Assembly: GCA_007280395.1 (NCBI GenBank) | Contig: QYQH01000041.1 | Coordinates: 1-36,557, forward strand | Direction: 5' to 3' | Source of the DNA: Actinomycetales bacterium | GTDB lineage: Bacteria; Actinomycetota; Actinomycetes; Nanopelagicales; Nanopelagicaceae | Length of the DNA: 36,557 bases | Shown: positions 20,164 through 30,412 of the stretch, piece by piece | Position numbering within the stretch: position 1 is the first letter of the stretch | Layout of the letters: every line of letters starts with the position of its first letter | The notes under the pieces: model-generated | Databases searched by the model: none | What the model was told of the DNA's origin: nothing | The model's input: only the letters and a program-made list of their open reading frames with translations | Position numbers and translations under genes: made by a program

Positions 20164-20883
20164 ATGGATAGGGGTGAACCTTTGATTCTTGAGGTGATTG
20201 CGGCTCCCTATTTCGCAACAAACTGTTGGATCCTCGCCCCAAGTAAGAATTCGCAATGTTTCATTGTGGACCCAGGAATGGCCAACCCGAGCCTGGTTTC
20301 GGCAATTAAAAGCGTCCTGAGTAAACACAATCTGCAACCAATAGCAACGCTAGTAACTCATGGGCACTTGGATCACACTTTTTCGGTTCGGCCTTTTGCA
20401 AATGAATATGGTGTTCCAACGCTGATTCATACAGCTGATAGAAAATTGTTAGCAGATCCATATCGAGCCTTAAACAGCGGCGGTGAGAGTCAACAAATAA
20501 TGGCCGCTTTTGGTGTAACGAAATTTGAAGAGCCAGAAATCGTGCGTGAAGTTATCGATGGTGAGAAGTTTCAACTCGCGGGTTTTGATATTGAGGTAGG
20601 CCATGCACCAGGGCATACAGCTGGGTCAGCAATTTTCACGGTAAATGATGAGTTCTTGATTTCGGGAGATCTCTTATTTGCCGGTGCAATTGGGAGAACG
20701 GATTTACCAACTGGGTCGCCTAGCGCAATGCGTAATTCATTAATCTCTAAAATATTGCCCCTGAATAGCGAATTAATAGTCCTGCCTGGGCATGGTCCAC
20801 AAACTACAATTGGACGCGAGCTATCTAGTAATCCTTACTTGCAGGAAGAATTTCTGCAATCAAAGCCAGGACGGGGGGAGTAG
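20164..20883 (+). CDS. MBL-fold metallo-hydrolase (glyoxalase II-like)
   Basis: THGHLDHTFSV (HxHxDH), GHAPGHTAGSAIF, ISGDLLFAGAIGRTDLPTG, LPGHGPQTTIGRE. True start uncertain (20161/20164/20182). Confidence 0.9.
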   Translation: MDRGEPLILEVIAAPYFATNCWILAPSKNSQCFIVDPGMANPSLVSAIKSVLSKHNLQPIATLVTHGHLDHTFSVRPFANEYGVPTLIHTADRKLLADPYRALNSGGESQQIMAAFGVTKFEEPEIVREVIDGEKFQLAGFDIEVGHAPGHTAGSAIFTVNDEFLISGDLLFAGAIGRTDLPTGSPSAMRNSLISKILPLNSELIVLPGHGPQTTIGRELSSNPYLQEEFLQSKPGRGE

Positions 20884-22142
20884 TGCGCGAGTTAAAGGCC
20901 CCTAAAGGCGTGAGTGAATATTTTCCGCCACGCTCCCAATATTTCGAATTTGTTCGTGAAACCTTAATTGAATCAGCGAAAATTTCTGGCTATCAACTAA
21001 TGGAGTTACCCGTATTTGAAGATACCGAGCTATTCCGGCGCGGTGTCGGAGAATCGACCGATGTAGTTTCAAAAGAGATGTATACCTTTGAAGATCGCGG
21101 TGGTCGTTCGATAACTCTTCGCCCAGAAGGAACCGCTGGTGTTATGCGCAGCGTTATTGAACATAACTTAGATAAATTAACGCTTCCCTTAAAGGTTTGG
21201 TATTCCGGTGCCTATTTCCGTGCCGAACGGCCACAAGCCGGAAGATATCGTCAGTTCTATCAAGTTGGAATTGAAGCAATTGGATTAAACGATCCAGAGA
21301 TCGATTTTGAGGTTATCGCGGTAGCAGATCGGGCCTTTAAGAAATTGGGCTTGAAATCTTATCGATTGGATATAACTTCTTTGGGTGATGCAAAGAGTCG
21401 AGCCAGTCATCGGAGAGATTTAGTTGCGTACATTTCCAAATTGAATTTGGATGAGGCAACTATAAAAAAAGCTGAGTTAAATCCGCTACGTCTATTTGAC
21501 GATAAGCGCGCGGAGGTTCAAGAGGCCATGGCTAAAGCGCCGTTGCTTCTGGATTACCTATCGCAAGAGAGCGAAGTCAATTTCCAGCGAGTACAAGAGT
21601 TATTGCGGGGAGCAAAGATCGATTTCACTATCAATCCAAGAATGGTTCGCGGCCTTGATTACTACACGGGTACAACGTTTGAATTTGTGAGCGATAAGTT
21701 GGGTGCACAATCTGGAATCGGTGGCGGCGGTCGGTATGACGGATTAATGGCAGAACTTGGCGGCAGTGATCTATCGGGAATAGGTTTTGGACTCGGCGTT
21801 GATCGAATTCTCCTTGCATGTGAGGCGGAGGGAATATTCGATTCTTCAATAAATAAGCCGCAGTTAGATCTTTTCCTAATCGCTTTAAGTGCGCAGGAGA
21901 AGGGCTTCGTTTCAAATCTGGTTAATGAACTTCGCAATTCTGGTATTTCTTGCGACATGGCGTATGGCGATCGTGCCCTCAAGGGAGCTATGAAGTCGGC
22001 GGATAAAAGTGGGGCGAAATTCAACGCAGTAATTGGTTCTGATGAAATTAAATCAGGCTTAGTAGCAATTAAAGATATGGATTCAGGGGAGTCAAAAGAA
22101 GTTAGAATCACCGCCTTAAGCAATGAATTTAAAACCAACTAA
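20883..22142 (+). CDS. hisS: Histidyl-tRNA synthetase
   Basis: [74 protein letters not shown] start overlapping the upstream stop (TAGTG). Confidence 0.97.
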   Translation: MRELKAPKGVSEYFPPRSQYFEFVRETLIESAKISGYQLMELPVFEDTELFRRGVGESTDVVSKEMYTFEDRGGRSITLRPEGTAGVMRSVIEHNLDKLTLPLKVWYSGAYFRAERPQAGRYRQFYQVGIEAIGLNDPEIDFEVIAVADRAFKKLGLKSYRLDITSLGDAKSRASHRRDLVAYISKLNLDEATIKKAELNPLRLFDDKRAEVQEAMAKAPLLLDYLSQESEVNFQRVQELLRGAKIDFTINPRMVRGLDYYTGTTFEFVSDKLGAQSGIGGGGRYDGLMAELGGSDLSGIGFGLGVDRILLACEAEGIFDSSINKPQLDLFLIALSAQEKGFVSNLVNELRNSGISCDMAYGDRALKGAMKSADKSGAKFNAVIGSDEIKSGLVAIKDMDSGESKEVRITALSNEFKTN

Positions 22143-22165
22143 GCAATTATCGGAGCGCATTTAAG

Positions 22166-23926
22166 ATGATAAGAACGCATACTGCAGGGTCATTGCGAAA
22201 GAGCGATGTTGGCTCAAAAGTTGTTCTCGCAGGTTGGGTTGCAAGACGCCGCGATCATGGTGGTGTTGCTTTTATCGATCTTCGTGATTCATCCGGAGCA
22301 TCGCAGGTTGTAATTAATGATGAGGCTCTAGCGGGATCATTGCGCGCCGAGTGGTGTGTATTGATCACGGGTACAGTTCGGATTCGCCCTGCTGGTAATG
22401 AAAATGCAAATATTCCAACTGGAGAGATCGAAGTGGTTTGTGAGGAACTTCAAGTTCTAAGCGAGGCTGCTGCGCTTCCGTTCCCAGTTGATAGTGGAGA
22501 CCTAAATACAATCAGCGAAGAAGTGCGTTTGAAATATCGCTATTTAGATTTACGCAGAGAAGGTCCTGCAAAGAATCTTCGACTCCGTTCGAAGGTCACA
22601 TCGGTAATTAGAACAGTTATGGATGAAGAAGATTTTCTGGAGATTGAGACGCCATATTTAACGCGTTCTACCCCTGAAGGTGCCCGAGATTTCTTAGTGC
22701 CTGTGCGACTCCAACCCGGCTCTTGGTATGCGCTTCCACAATCACCGCAGCTATTCAAACAACTATTGATGGTTGCAGGCATGGAGCGTTATTACCAAAT
22801 TGCTCGCTGTTTCCGCGACGAGGATTTCCGTGCAGATCGCCAACCGGAATTCACGCAATTAGATATTGAAATGTCTTTTGTCGATCAGGAGGATATTCTG
22901 CAGGTAGCAGAGAAGATTTTGTCCAGAGTGTTCAAGAAAATTGTTGACTTCGATATTCCACTACCTATTCCGAGAATGACTTATTGGGAAGCGATGCGAC
23001 GCTATGGTTCTGACAAACCTGATTTACGTTTCGCAAATGAACTTATAGATTGCACTGCTTTCTATGCAGACACAACTTTTCGCGTCTTTCAATCTGCTTA
23101 TGTAGGCGCAGTTGTTATGCCTGGTGGCGCTGATTCTCCTAGACGTGAATTAGATGCCTGGCAGGATTGGGCTAAAGCTCGAGGTGCAAAGGGTCTGGCG
23201 TATATCTTGGTTGGAACTGATGGAGTTCTTGGTGGACCAGTAGCAAAGAATCTCTCAGAAAAGGAAGCGGCAGGAATTGTTGGACACGTTGGAGCTAAGC
23301 CTGGGGATGCAATATTTTTTGCTGCTGGTGACCGAATTTCATCGCTTAACCTGCTGGGTGCGGTGCGACTTGAAATAGGTAAGCGTTGTAACTTAATCAA
23401 CAAGAAAACTTGGAATTTCTTATGGATTGTTGACGCACCGATGTTTGAACAAATCGATAACGCTGATTCAAATAGTGGTTGGACTGCCGTGCATCATCCG
23501 TTTACGGGCCCAAAACCAGAATTCGCAGATAGCTTCGATAAAGATCCAGCTAACGCACTTGCCTACGCATACGACATTGTCTTAAACGGAAATGAGATTG
23601 GTGGTGGTTCAATTCGTATCCATGATCGCAAGATGCAAGCACGAGTATTCGACACGATAGGTCTTTCTAAGGAAGAGGCGGAAAGTAAATTTGGTTTCCT
23701 ATTAGAAGCTTTCAATTACGGCCCGCCTCCTCACGGTGGAATTGCACTTGGACTTGATCGTTTATGTGCGCTATTAGTCGGCGCGGAATCTATCCGCGAA
23801 GTTATTGCCTTTCCCAAAACGGCTAGTGGCGGAGATCCACTAACTGGTGCTCCAACTCCAATTACGGCGGGACAACGTAAAGACGCTGGTGTAGATTTTG
23901 AGCCAGACAATATCCCACAGGAGTAA
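22166..23926 (+). CDS. aspS: Aspartyl-tRNA synthetase
   Basis: [98 protein letters not shown]. Confidence 0.97.
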   Translation: MIRTHTAGSLRKSDVGSKVVLAGWVARRRDHGGVAFIDLRDSSGASQVVINDEALAGSLRAEWCVLITGTVRIRPAGNENANIPTGEIEVVCEELQVLSEAAALPFPVDSGDLNTISEEVRLKYRYLDLRREGPAKNLRLRSKVTSVIRTVMDEEDFLEIETPYLTRSTPEGARDFLVPVRLQPGSWYALPQSPQLFKQLLMVAGMERYYQIARCFRDEDFRADRQPEFTQLDIEMSFVDQEDILQVAEKILSRVFKKIVDFDIPLPIPRMTYWEAMRRYGSDKPDLRFANELIDCTAFYADTTFRVFQSAYVGAVVMPGGADSPRRELDAWQDWAKARGAKGLAYILVGTDGVLGGPVAKNLSEKEAAGIVGHVGAKPGDAIFFAAGDRISSLNLLGAVRLEIGKRCNLINKKTWNFLWIVDAPMFEQIDNADSNSGWTAVHHPFTGPKPEFADSFDKDPANALAYAYDIVLNGNEIGGGSIRIHDRKMQARVFDTIGLSKEEAESKFGFLLEAFNYGPPPHGGIALGLDRLCALLVGAESIREVIAFPKTASGGDPLTGAPTPITAGQRKDAGVDFEPDNIPQE

Positions 23927-23934
23927 AGCGCCCA

Positions 23935-24594
23935 ATGCAACTTATGCCAAGACGTTCCGTTATCGCGACCTTATTGGCCTGTTCAATTATTGGTTTGACT
24001 AGCTGTTCACAATCCCAAATTTATGCTGCTGATAAATCCAGTGGAGTTTACGTAGCAATCCCGAATGGGTGGCATAAAATTTCTTCAACGCAACTAAATA
24101 GTGCAGAAGCTAAGTCAACCGCTAAAGGGGCGGCTGAGAGACTTGCCAGCGTTATTTGGCAAGAGGCCTATACGACATCTCCTGCGATCACACCATCATC
24201 AATCTTCAATTTAGATTCCCCAGATGGTGCCGTTGTTTATGTTCGCGTTCGCGACCTTGGCTATGACGATTTGAATGCAATTTCCTATAATTCGCTGCGA
24301 AATCTGATTCTTCCGATCACGACATGGCTTGATAATCCAACAAAAGCCAATTCTAAATTCGTTTTACACCAAGATTATGAGCGAGTAGAGAAAATAGCCA
24401 GAGGAGTACGGACGATTTATACCTTTGGCGATCCGAGTGGAATCTCGGAAACTGTAGATCAAACAGCCTTAGTTTCGGATAATCGGTCAAGAATTTATGT
24501 GCTGTTAGTTCGAGCTCCTACAAAGTATTTCAAGAAACATTCCAAAGAACTTCAAGCAATTGGTGATTCGTTCACCGTGAGAGGCAATAAATGA
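23935..24594 (+). CDS. Predicted lipoprotein of unknown function
   Basis: Signal peptide with lipobox ACSIIGLTSCSQ; compact ~190-aa soluble domain. 4-bp ATGA overlap with the FtsH-like gene. Confidence 0.8.
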   Translation: MQLMPRRSVIATLLACSIIGLTSCSQSQIYAADKSSGVYVAIPNGWHKISSTQLNSAEAKSTAKGAAERLASVIWQEAYTTSPAITPSSIFNLDSPDGAVVYVRVRDLGYDDLNAISYNSLRNLILPITTWLDNPTKANSKFVLHQDYERVEKIARGVRTIYTFGDPSGISETVDQTALVSDNRSRIYVLLVRAPTKYFKKHSKELQAIGDSFTVRGNK

Positions 24595-26852
24595 GCGTAC
24601 AAAGCCGGCCCCGCGATACCGATAGAACTACGCGTATTCACGTATCGTTCTATGATCGCACCAAGTTCTTGTTGCTCTTTGCAATTGTTTTCTTCGTTCT
24701 GGCCTGGGCCAATATGGCAGATAATCCGCTCCTTTCTTTCAGTGATGCACTCTCTCGAACCGCGAATAGTAAGTCTTGGCTTTTAGTTCTAGTAGTTATT
24801 GAAATAATTAGACAGTTGCACTTTGGCCTTGCTGAATTACTTGCGCCGTATCATGGTATTTGGGTCAAATATTTTGCCTTTGTTGATCGAATACTTCATA
24901 AATTAAGTGACTGGAATCGCTACAGATTAGGGCGAGTTATTAAGTGGCTACTTTTTATTGCCTTACTCTCAGTTGTCCTAGGTGCCATTTATAAAGAGAC
25001 GCCAGTTCGCGCGCTATTTTTTGCACCGAAGGCTTTATGGTCCGCCCTCCCAATGCTTGGACAACTTCTCTTTGCCGTTTTCTTTGTCATAATTCAATTT
25101 GGTGCAATATTCTGGTTCTTAAGCCGCGGTGGCGTGGATACCTATTTCCCTGATGACATCCGCACCAGGTTCTCCGATGTTTGGGGACAGGATCATGTTC
25201 TCAACCGAATTCGGGAGAACCTTCTCTTCCTTGAAACTCCTGAACTAATTGAAAAACATGGCGGTTATGTTCCGGGTGGAATTCTGCTCTGGGGACCTCC
25301 AGGTACCGGTAAAACGCTGATGGCTGAATCCATGGCCGGTGAAACTGGAAAACCCTTTGTATTTGTTGATCCAGGAGCCTTTACAAATATGTTCATGGGC
25401 GTTGGCATTCTTAAAGTTAAAAGTTTGTTTAGAAAATTGCGAAAGCTTGCGCTGCGATATGGTGGGGTCGTCGTATTTTTCGATGAAGCGGATTCGTTAG
25501 GTAATCGTGGTATCAGTCGACCTCAGATGTACACGAATGAGAATAGTAAGAGCGTCTTTGGCACACCATGCAATGGCGGAAACTATCTATCAGATCCAGG
25601 TAAGTCACTGATTACAAATGCAGCCTTGATGAGTAATCAATTCGTCATGGGCGGAGCGGGCGGCGGTGGCGGTGGGGGAATGGGAACTTTGCAAGCGCTA
25701 TTGACGGAACTTTCGGGGCTAAAAAAACCAAAAGGTTTTATCAATCGCGTGGTTCGCCGGGCACTCGGTATGCGACCAAAAAATCCACCGAAGTATCGAA
25801 TCTTGGTTGTGATGGCTACAAATATGCCAGAGGCACTCGACGAAGCACTCCTGCGTCCTGGTCGAATCGATCGCATGTATCGAGTTGGATATCCAAGTAA
25901 AGCTGGTCGAATCAGAACTTATGAGGGATATTTCGCGAAGGTTTCCCACTCCTTAACCGCGGAGGAGATAGATAAATTAGCAACCATCACTCCATATGCA
26001 ACTGGTGCAATTATCAAGGACACGATTAATGAAGCGCTAATCATGGCAATTAGGAATGGCCGAACTTCTATAACTTGGAGCGATGTCATTAAAGCTAAGC
26101 AATTAAAGGATTTAGGACCTGCGGAAGATGTTGAATATATAGAACGTGAACGTCATGCTGTCGCTGTTCATGAAGCTTGTCACGGAGTAATGGCGCATTT
26201 AGTCAGACAACATATGGCAATTGATTTGGCCACTATTGAAAAGGGCTCTGATTATCTCGGCATGGTGGCAAGCATTCCGCCAGATGATCAATTCACAAGA
26301 TGGCGAACCGAGTATGAAGCAGATATCTTAGTTTCGGTTGCATCACTTGCGGGCGAACGAATGTTCTTTGCGGGCGATAACTCTTCAGGAGTTTCAGGCG
26401 ATCTTGAGAGCGCAACAACGATTGCTAGTTTTATGGAAGGTCATTGGGGGATGGGTTCAACAATTTCTTCACATGCTTCCAATCGCCGTAATGAGGTTGG
26501 CGCCCCAGGGGGAAATCGCGGTAAAGATGAGAGCACAAAAGACTTACGGATGGCACTTGGGGATCGAATCGAGAATAACCTTTCCTCCTTACTGATTCGG
26601 GCGGAAGAGATTTTGAATGAAAATAAGTTCAAGGTGCTTGCTCTAGCGCATGCCCTTGAAACTTATAAAACTATTTCTGGTGATGATGTAATTGCTGTGA
26701 TGAATGGGGAGAAAGGGCCGCTTGTAGATGGTCGGCCATATGCATTCCAAGATAATCTAGATTTGATTTGGAATTACCATTTAGCGGCCGTTGTCGCTCA
26801 TCAAAAGCACGAACGCCCTGATCTTCCGATTCCAGTATTTGAAGCTCCTTAA
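24591..26852 (+). CDS. Divergent FtsH-like membrane AAA+ zinc metalloprotease (M41-like)
   Basis: Walker A WGPPGTGKTLMAESMAGE, Walker B VVFFDEADSLG, SRH MATNMPEALDEALLRPGRIDR, HExxH zinc motif AVHEACHGVMAHL, and a downstream SGVSGDLESATTIA corresponding to the TTGAxxDLxxAT third-ligand region. About four hydrophobic N-terminal segments. Confidence 0.88.
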   Translation: MSVQSRPRDTDRTTRIHVSFYDRTKFLLLFAIVFFVLAWANMADNPLLSFSDALSRTANSKSWLLVLVVIEIIRQLHFGLAELLAPYHGIWVKYFAFVDRILHKLSDWNRYRLGRVIKWLLFIALLSVVLGAIYKETPVRALFFAPKALWSALPMLGQLLFAVFFVIIQFGAIFWFLSRGGVDTYFPDDIRTRFSDVWGQDHVLNRIRENLLFLETPELIEKHGGYVPGGILLWGPPGTGKTLMAESMAGETGKPFVFVDPGAFTNMFMGVGILKVKSLFRKLRKLALRYGGVVVFFDEADSLGNRGISRPQMYTNENSKSVFGTPCNGGNYLSDPGKSLITNAALMSNQFVMGGAGGGGGGGMGTLQALLTELSGLKKPKGFINRVVRRALGMRPKNPPKYRILVVMATNMPEALDEALLRPGRIDRMYRVGYPSKAGRIRTYEGYFAKVSHSLTAEEIDKLATITPYATGAIIKDTINEALIMAIRNGRTSITWSDVIKAKQLKDLGPAEDVEYIERERHAVAVHEACHGVMAHLVRQHMAIDLATIEKGSDYLGMVASIPPDDQFTRWRTEYEADILVSVASLAGERMFFAGDNSSGVSGDLESATTIASFMEGHWGMGSTISSHASNRRNEVGAPGGNRGKDESTKDLRMALGDRIENNLSSLLIRAEEILNENKFKVLALAHALETYKTISGDDVIAVMNGEKGPLVDGRPYAFQDNLDLIWNYHLAAVVAHQKHERPDLPIPVFEAP

Positions 26853-26865
26853 GTCGGCCATCAGG

Positions 26866-26871
26866 TAGGCT
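26866..26871 (+). promoter_or_regulatory. Putative -10 hexamer TAGGCT for the DUF948 gene; leaderless ATG at 26878
   Basis: GGTAGGCTTGGACTATG: hexamer ends 7 nt before the A of ATG; no Shine-Dalgarno sequence. Confidence 0.5.
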
Positions 26872-26877
26872 TGGACT

Positions 26878-27273
26878 ATGGGTCCAGGTGGAATTGCAAC
26901 AATTATTGCGGCGATTTCGCTACTCGTAATTGCGCTGGCACTTGGCTATGCCGTTATTCGAGTCGGCAAATTGGTTGATCAGGCCGGTACCGCAATAACT
27001 GATCTAACTGGGGAGGTCACACCTCTCTTAGAAGAGATTACTTTGACGGTTGAATTAATTAATGGGCCACTACAAAGTATTAACAAGGTAACGAAAACGG
27101 TTGAAGGTCTAACGACAAAGATCTCAGATAAAACTGAAGGCTTTTTGGATAAGAATAAAATGGCAATGAACGCAGCAGGTGCTCTGCTGGCCGTCTCTAA
27201 AATGAAGGCGGAATCCGGGACTAAGAAAAGAAAGAAGAGTAAGAAAGTCGCACCCGACGAGGAGTTCGAGTAG
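26878..27273 (+). CDS. DUF948-type small membrane protein
   Basis: N-terminal TM, then the VGKLVDQAGTAITDLTGEVTPLLEEITLTVELING amphipathic region, Lys-rich tail (KKRKKSKK). Position immediately before alaS. Confidence 0.75.
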   Translation: MGPGGIATIIAAISLLVIALALGYAVIRVGKLVDQAGTAITDLTGEVTPLLEEITLTVELINGPLQSINKVTKTVEGLTTKISDKTEGFLDKNKMAMNAAGALLAVSKMKAESGTKKRKKSKKVAPDEEFE

Positions 27274-27277
27274 TCGC

Positions 27278-29962
27278 GTGAATTCTGCTGAGATAAGAAC
27301 TCGTTGGCTTAATTTTTTTGAATCTGGAAATAGCCTAGGTCTAAAACACACAGTTGTTCCATCAGCGCCTTTAATCGCCGACGATCCAAATCTACTTTTG
27401 GTCAACGCGGGAATGGTTCCCTTTAAACCATTTTTTCTTGGCGAAATAAAAGCACCCTATGCAAGGGCGACTTCGGTACAAAAGTGTGTGCGAACTCTTG
27501 ATATTGATGAAGTCGGTAAAACAACTAGACATGCATCCTTCTTCCAAATGTGTGGAAATTTCTCCTTTGGCGATTACTTCAAGGAGGGAGCGATCGCTCT
27601 TGCTTGGGAGTTATTAACTAAACCCGTGGCTAATGGGGGATATGGATTTCCAGAAGGAAAACTTTGGGTAACAGTTTTTCAGAGCGACGATGAAGCAGCT
27701 GATATTTGGCATAAGAAGATTGGTATTCCAAAAGAACGCATTCAACGTCGCGGCATGGAAGATAATTTTTGGTCAATGGGAGTACCAGGACCTTGTGGGC
27801 CTTGCTCTGAAATTTATTACGACCGCGGTCCAGAATATGGTCGCGATGGTGGACCAATTGCAGATGAAGATCGATATTTAGAAGTTTGGAATTTAGTTTT
27901 CATGCAGAATATGCGCGGCCCTGGTTCTGGGAAGGATAATTTTCCTATCCTTGGTGAGCTTCCCGCTAAGAGTATTGATACCGGGTTAGGATTGGAGCGC
28001 ATGGCAGCGCTACTTCAAGGCGTAGAAAACATTTATGAAATCGATACGACGATGCAGATTCTCAATGTGGCATCGGAGTTAACGGGTGTTAAATATGGCG
28101 CGAATGAGAAGAGCGATGTCGCCCTCAGAATTATCGCCGACCATGCGCGCACTTCAATGATGTTGATTGGTGATGGCGTTCTACCGGGGAATGAAGGACG
28201 AGGATATGTTCTCCGTCGCATGATGCGCCGCACAATTAGAAATATGCGAATTCTTGGCGCGGGCGACCCAACTTCTCGCGAATTAGTTGCTGCTGCAATT
28301 GGCGCAATGGGAGCGCAATATCCGCAACTGGTTGAGAATAAAGAGCGTATAACTTCGGTGACCGTTAACGAAGAGGAATCTTTCCTTACAACCCTTAAGA
28401 GTGGGACTCAATTATTCGACGTTGCTGCAGATAGCGTAAAGAAGGCAAAGTCTACGAAGTTAGATGGCGATACGATCTTTAAATTGCACGATACCTACGG
28501 TTTCCCATTTGATTTAACGCTAGAGATGGCAAATGAAGCAGGACTCTCCGTGGATGAAGATGGCTTTCGAAAATTGATGAAGGAACAGAAAGATCGGGCA
28601 AAAGCTGATGCGCGTACTAAGAAAACTGGTCACACGGATGTAAGTGAATATCGCAAGATTTTTGATGCTAGTGGTGCGACTAAGTTCACGGGATATACCG
28701 AGACTAGTAGTGAGTCAAAAATTGCAGCGATAATGGTTGATGGTAAATCCGTCCAAGAAGCGGACACCAACACGGATGTAGAGCTAATTTTAGATCGAAC
28801 TCCATTTTATGCGCAAGGCGGAGGACAACTACCCGATGGTGGTTTGATAACACTTTCAAATGGCGCAGTTGTTGAAATCGATGATGTGCAAACACCTGTA
28901 CCAGGGTTATATATTCACAGAGGCCAAGTTATTTCCGGATCGGTTGATACCAAGAGCGGTGCAATCGCAACAATCGATATCGAAAGACGTTTAGCAATTT
29001 CGCGAGCTCATACTGCAACTCATATGGTTCATAAAGCCTTCCGCGAGATTCTTGGGGAGACCGCTACTCAGGCTGGATCAGAGAATTCACCCGGACGATT
29101 TAGATTTGATTTTCCTTCAACCGGCGCAGTTCCTGCAAGTGTTTTAGAAGAGGTAGAAGGACGCGTCAATAATTTACTCTTAGCTAATTTAAACGTTACA
29201 GCAAAAGTTATGACGCAGCCAGAAGCGAAGGCAATGGGCGCAATGGCACTTTTTGGTGAAAAATATGGCGATCAAGTGCGAGTGGTGAGCGTCGGTGATT
29301 GGGCCCATGAATTATGTGGCGGTACCCACGTTAAATCATCTGGTGAATTAGGAGTAGTAAAATTACTTTCAGAAGCTTCGATTGGCGCAGGAGTTCGCCG
29401 AGTAGAGGCTCTAGTTGGTCGGGATGCCTACGGCTTTCTAGCTCGCGAGCACCTATTACTGAATTCACTCACCGAAATTATTAAGGGCACACGAATAGAA
29501 GAGCTACCTTCAAGGATTTCAGATCTAATAGATAGATTGAAGAGCGTTGAGAAAGAGTTGGCCACATTCAAAACAGCACAAATATTGGCGACTGCTTCAG
29601 AGCTTTTGAAATCCACATCTAAGGTTTCGGGTTTTGAAGTTCTTAGTGCAGAGTTAGAACCGAATATTTCGGGAGATGATCTCCGAACTATCTCTCTCGA
29701 CTTACGTAATCGCATTGCTGATGGAGTAGTAATTCTCGCATCTAAGGGTTCTGATAGATCAACACTTGTTGTTGCAACCTCTCCAAACGCAATAAAAGCG
29801 GGCATAAAAGCGGGAGCACTAGTTAAATTGGGTTCAGAAATTCTTGGTGGTGGCGGCGGCGGAAAAGATGATTTCGCACAGGGTGGCGGCGCAAACCATT
29901 CCGAGATCGCCAACGCATTGAGTGCAATAAGTAAATCAATAGGCCAAATAGCGGGTAAGTAA
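27278..29962 (+). CDS. alaS: Alanyl-tRNA synthetase
   Basis: IRTRWLNFFESGNSLGLKHTVVPSAPLIADDPNLLLVNAGMVPFKPFFLG, CVRTLDIDEVGKTTRHASFFQMCGNFSFGDYFKE, HTATHMVHKAFREILG, CGGTHVKSSGELG, C-terminal GGGGGGKDDFAQGGG. GTG start. Confidence 0.98.
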   Translation: MNSAEIRTRWLNFFESGNSLGLKHTVVPSAPLIADDPNLLLVNAGMVPFKPFFLGEIKAPYARATSVQKCVRTLDIDEVGKTTRHASFFQMCGNFSFGDYFKEGAIALAWELLTKPVANGGYGFPEGKLWVTVFQSDDEAADIWHKKIGIPKERIQRRGMEDNFWSMGVPGPCGPCSEIYYDRGPEYGRDGGPIADEDRYLEVWNLVFMQNMRGPGSGKDNFPILGELPAKSIDTGLGLERMAALLQGVENIYEIDTTMQILNVASELTGVKYGANEKSDVALRIIADHARTSMMLIGDGVLPGNEGRGYVLRRMMRRTIRNMRILGAGDPTSRELVAAAIGAMGAQYPQLVENKERITSVTVNEEESFLTTLKSGTQLFDVAADSVKKAKSTKLDGDTIFKLHDTYGFPFDLTLEMANEAGLSVDEDGFRKLMKEQKDRAKADARTKKTGHTDVSEYRKIFDASGATKFTGYTETSSESKIAAIMVDGKSVQEADTNTDVELILDRTPFYAQGGGQLPDGGLITLSNGAVVEIDDVQTPVPGLYIHRGQVISGSVDTKSGAIATIDIERRLAISRAHTATHMVHKAFREILGETATQAGSENSPGRFRFDFPSTGAVPASVLEEVEGRVNNLLLANLNVTAKVMTQPEAKAMGAMALFGEKYGDQVRVVSVGDWAHELCGGTHVKSSGELGVVKLLSEASIGAGVRRVEALVGRDAYGFLAREHLLLNSLTEIIKGTRIEELPSRISDLIDRLKSVEKELATFKTAQILATASELLKSTSKVSGFEVLSAELEPNISGDDLRTISLDLRNRIADGVVILASKGSDRSTLVVATSPNAIKAGIKAGALVKLGSEILGGGGGGKDDFAQGGGANHSEIANALSAISKSIGQIAGK

Positions 29963-30412
29963 GTGAGGCCGGGTCGACGAATTGCCTTCGATTTCGGTGA
30001 TGTTCGTATCGGTGTTGCTATTACAGACTCGTCGGGGATTCTTGCATCACCGCTAGATTTCATAGCTAATTCTGCAGACAAGTTGCGTTCTAACCTTGTA
30101 GACCTATATCAAGAATACGATCCAATTTATACTGCGATTGGTTTTCCACTTCATTTATCAGGAAGTGAGAGCGCGAAAAGTGCGAGCGTTACGCAATTTG
30201 CCGTCCTAATTAGCGAGATCACACCAAACCCGATCTACTTGATAGATGAGCGAATGACTACGGTTTCCGCGAGCCGCACACTGCGTGAGGCTGGTTTAAA
30301 TTCCAAATCGGCCAAAGGCGAGATCGATTCTATGGCGGCAACAGCGATTCTAGATTCTGCACTTAATCAAGAGCGCGCTCAGGGCGCGCCAATTAAAAGA
30401 TTCGAACCATGA
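29963..30412 (+). CDS. ruvX: Holliday junction resolvase-like YqgF/RuvX
   Basis: AFDFGDVRIGVAITDSSGILASPLDFI, IGFPLHLSGSES, YLIDERMTTVSASRTLREAG, DSMAATAILDSAL. Confidence 0.94.
   Translation: MRPGRRIAFDFGDVRIGVAITDSSGILASPLDFIANSADKLRSNLVDLYQEYDPIYTAIGFPLHLSGSESAKSASVTQFAVLISEITPNPIYLIDERMTTVSASRTLREAGLNSKSAKGEIDSMAATAILDSALNQERAQGAPIKRFEP

Noticed and set aside
21662-22138. 158-aa minus-strand ORF antisense to hisS
   Set aside because: Complement of strongly conserved hisS sequence; composition typical of shadow ORFs.
25649-25685. GC-rich ggcggtggcggtggggg tract as a possible repeat or G-quadruplex
   Set aside because: It encodes the Gly-rich insertion in the FtsH-like protein in frame; treated as coding low complexity rather than a separate element.
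29848-29890. Gly-codon repeat in alaS
   Set aside because: The GGGGGGKDDFAQGGG motif is a normal conserved C-terminal feature of AlaRS.
29428-30081. 217-aa minus-strand ORF antisense to alaS/ruvX
   Set aside because: Low-complexity Ser/Pro/Ile-rich translation, complementary to conserved alaS codons, with no recognisable motif.
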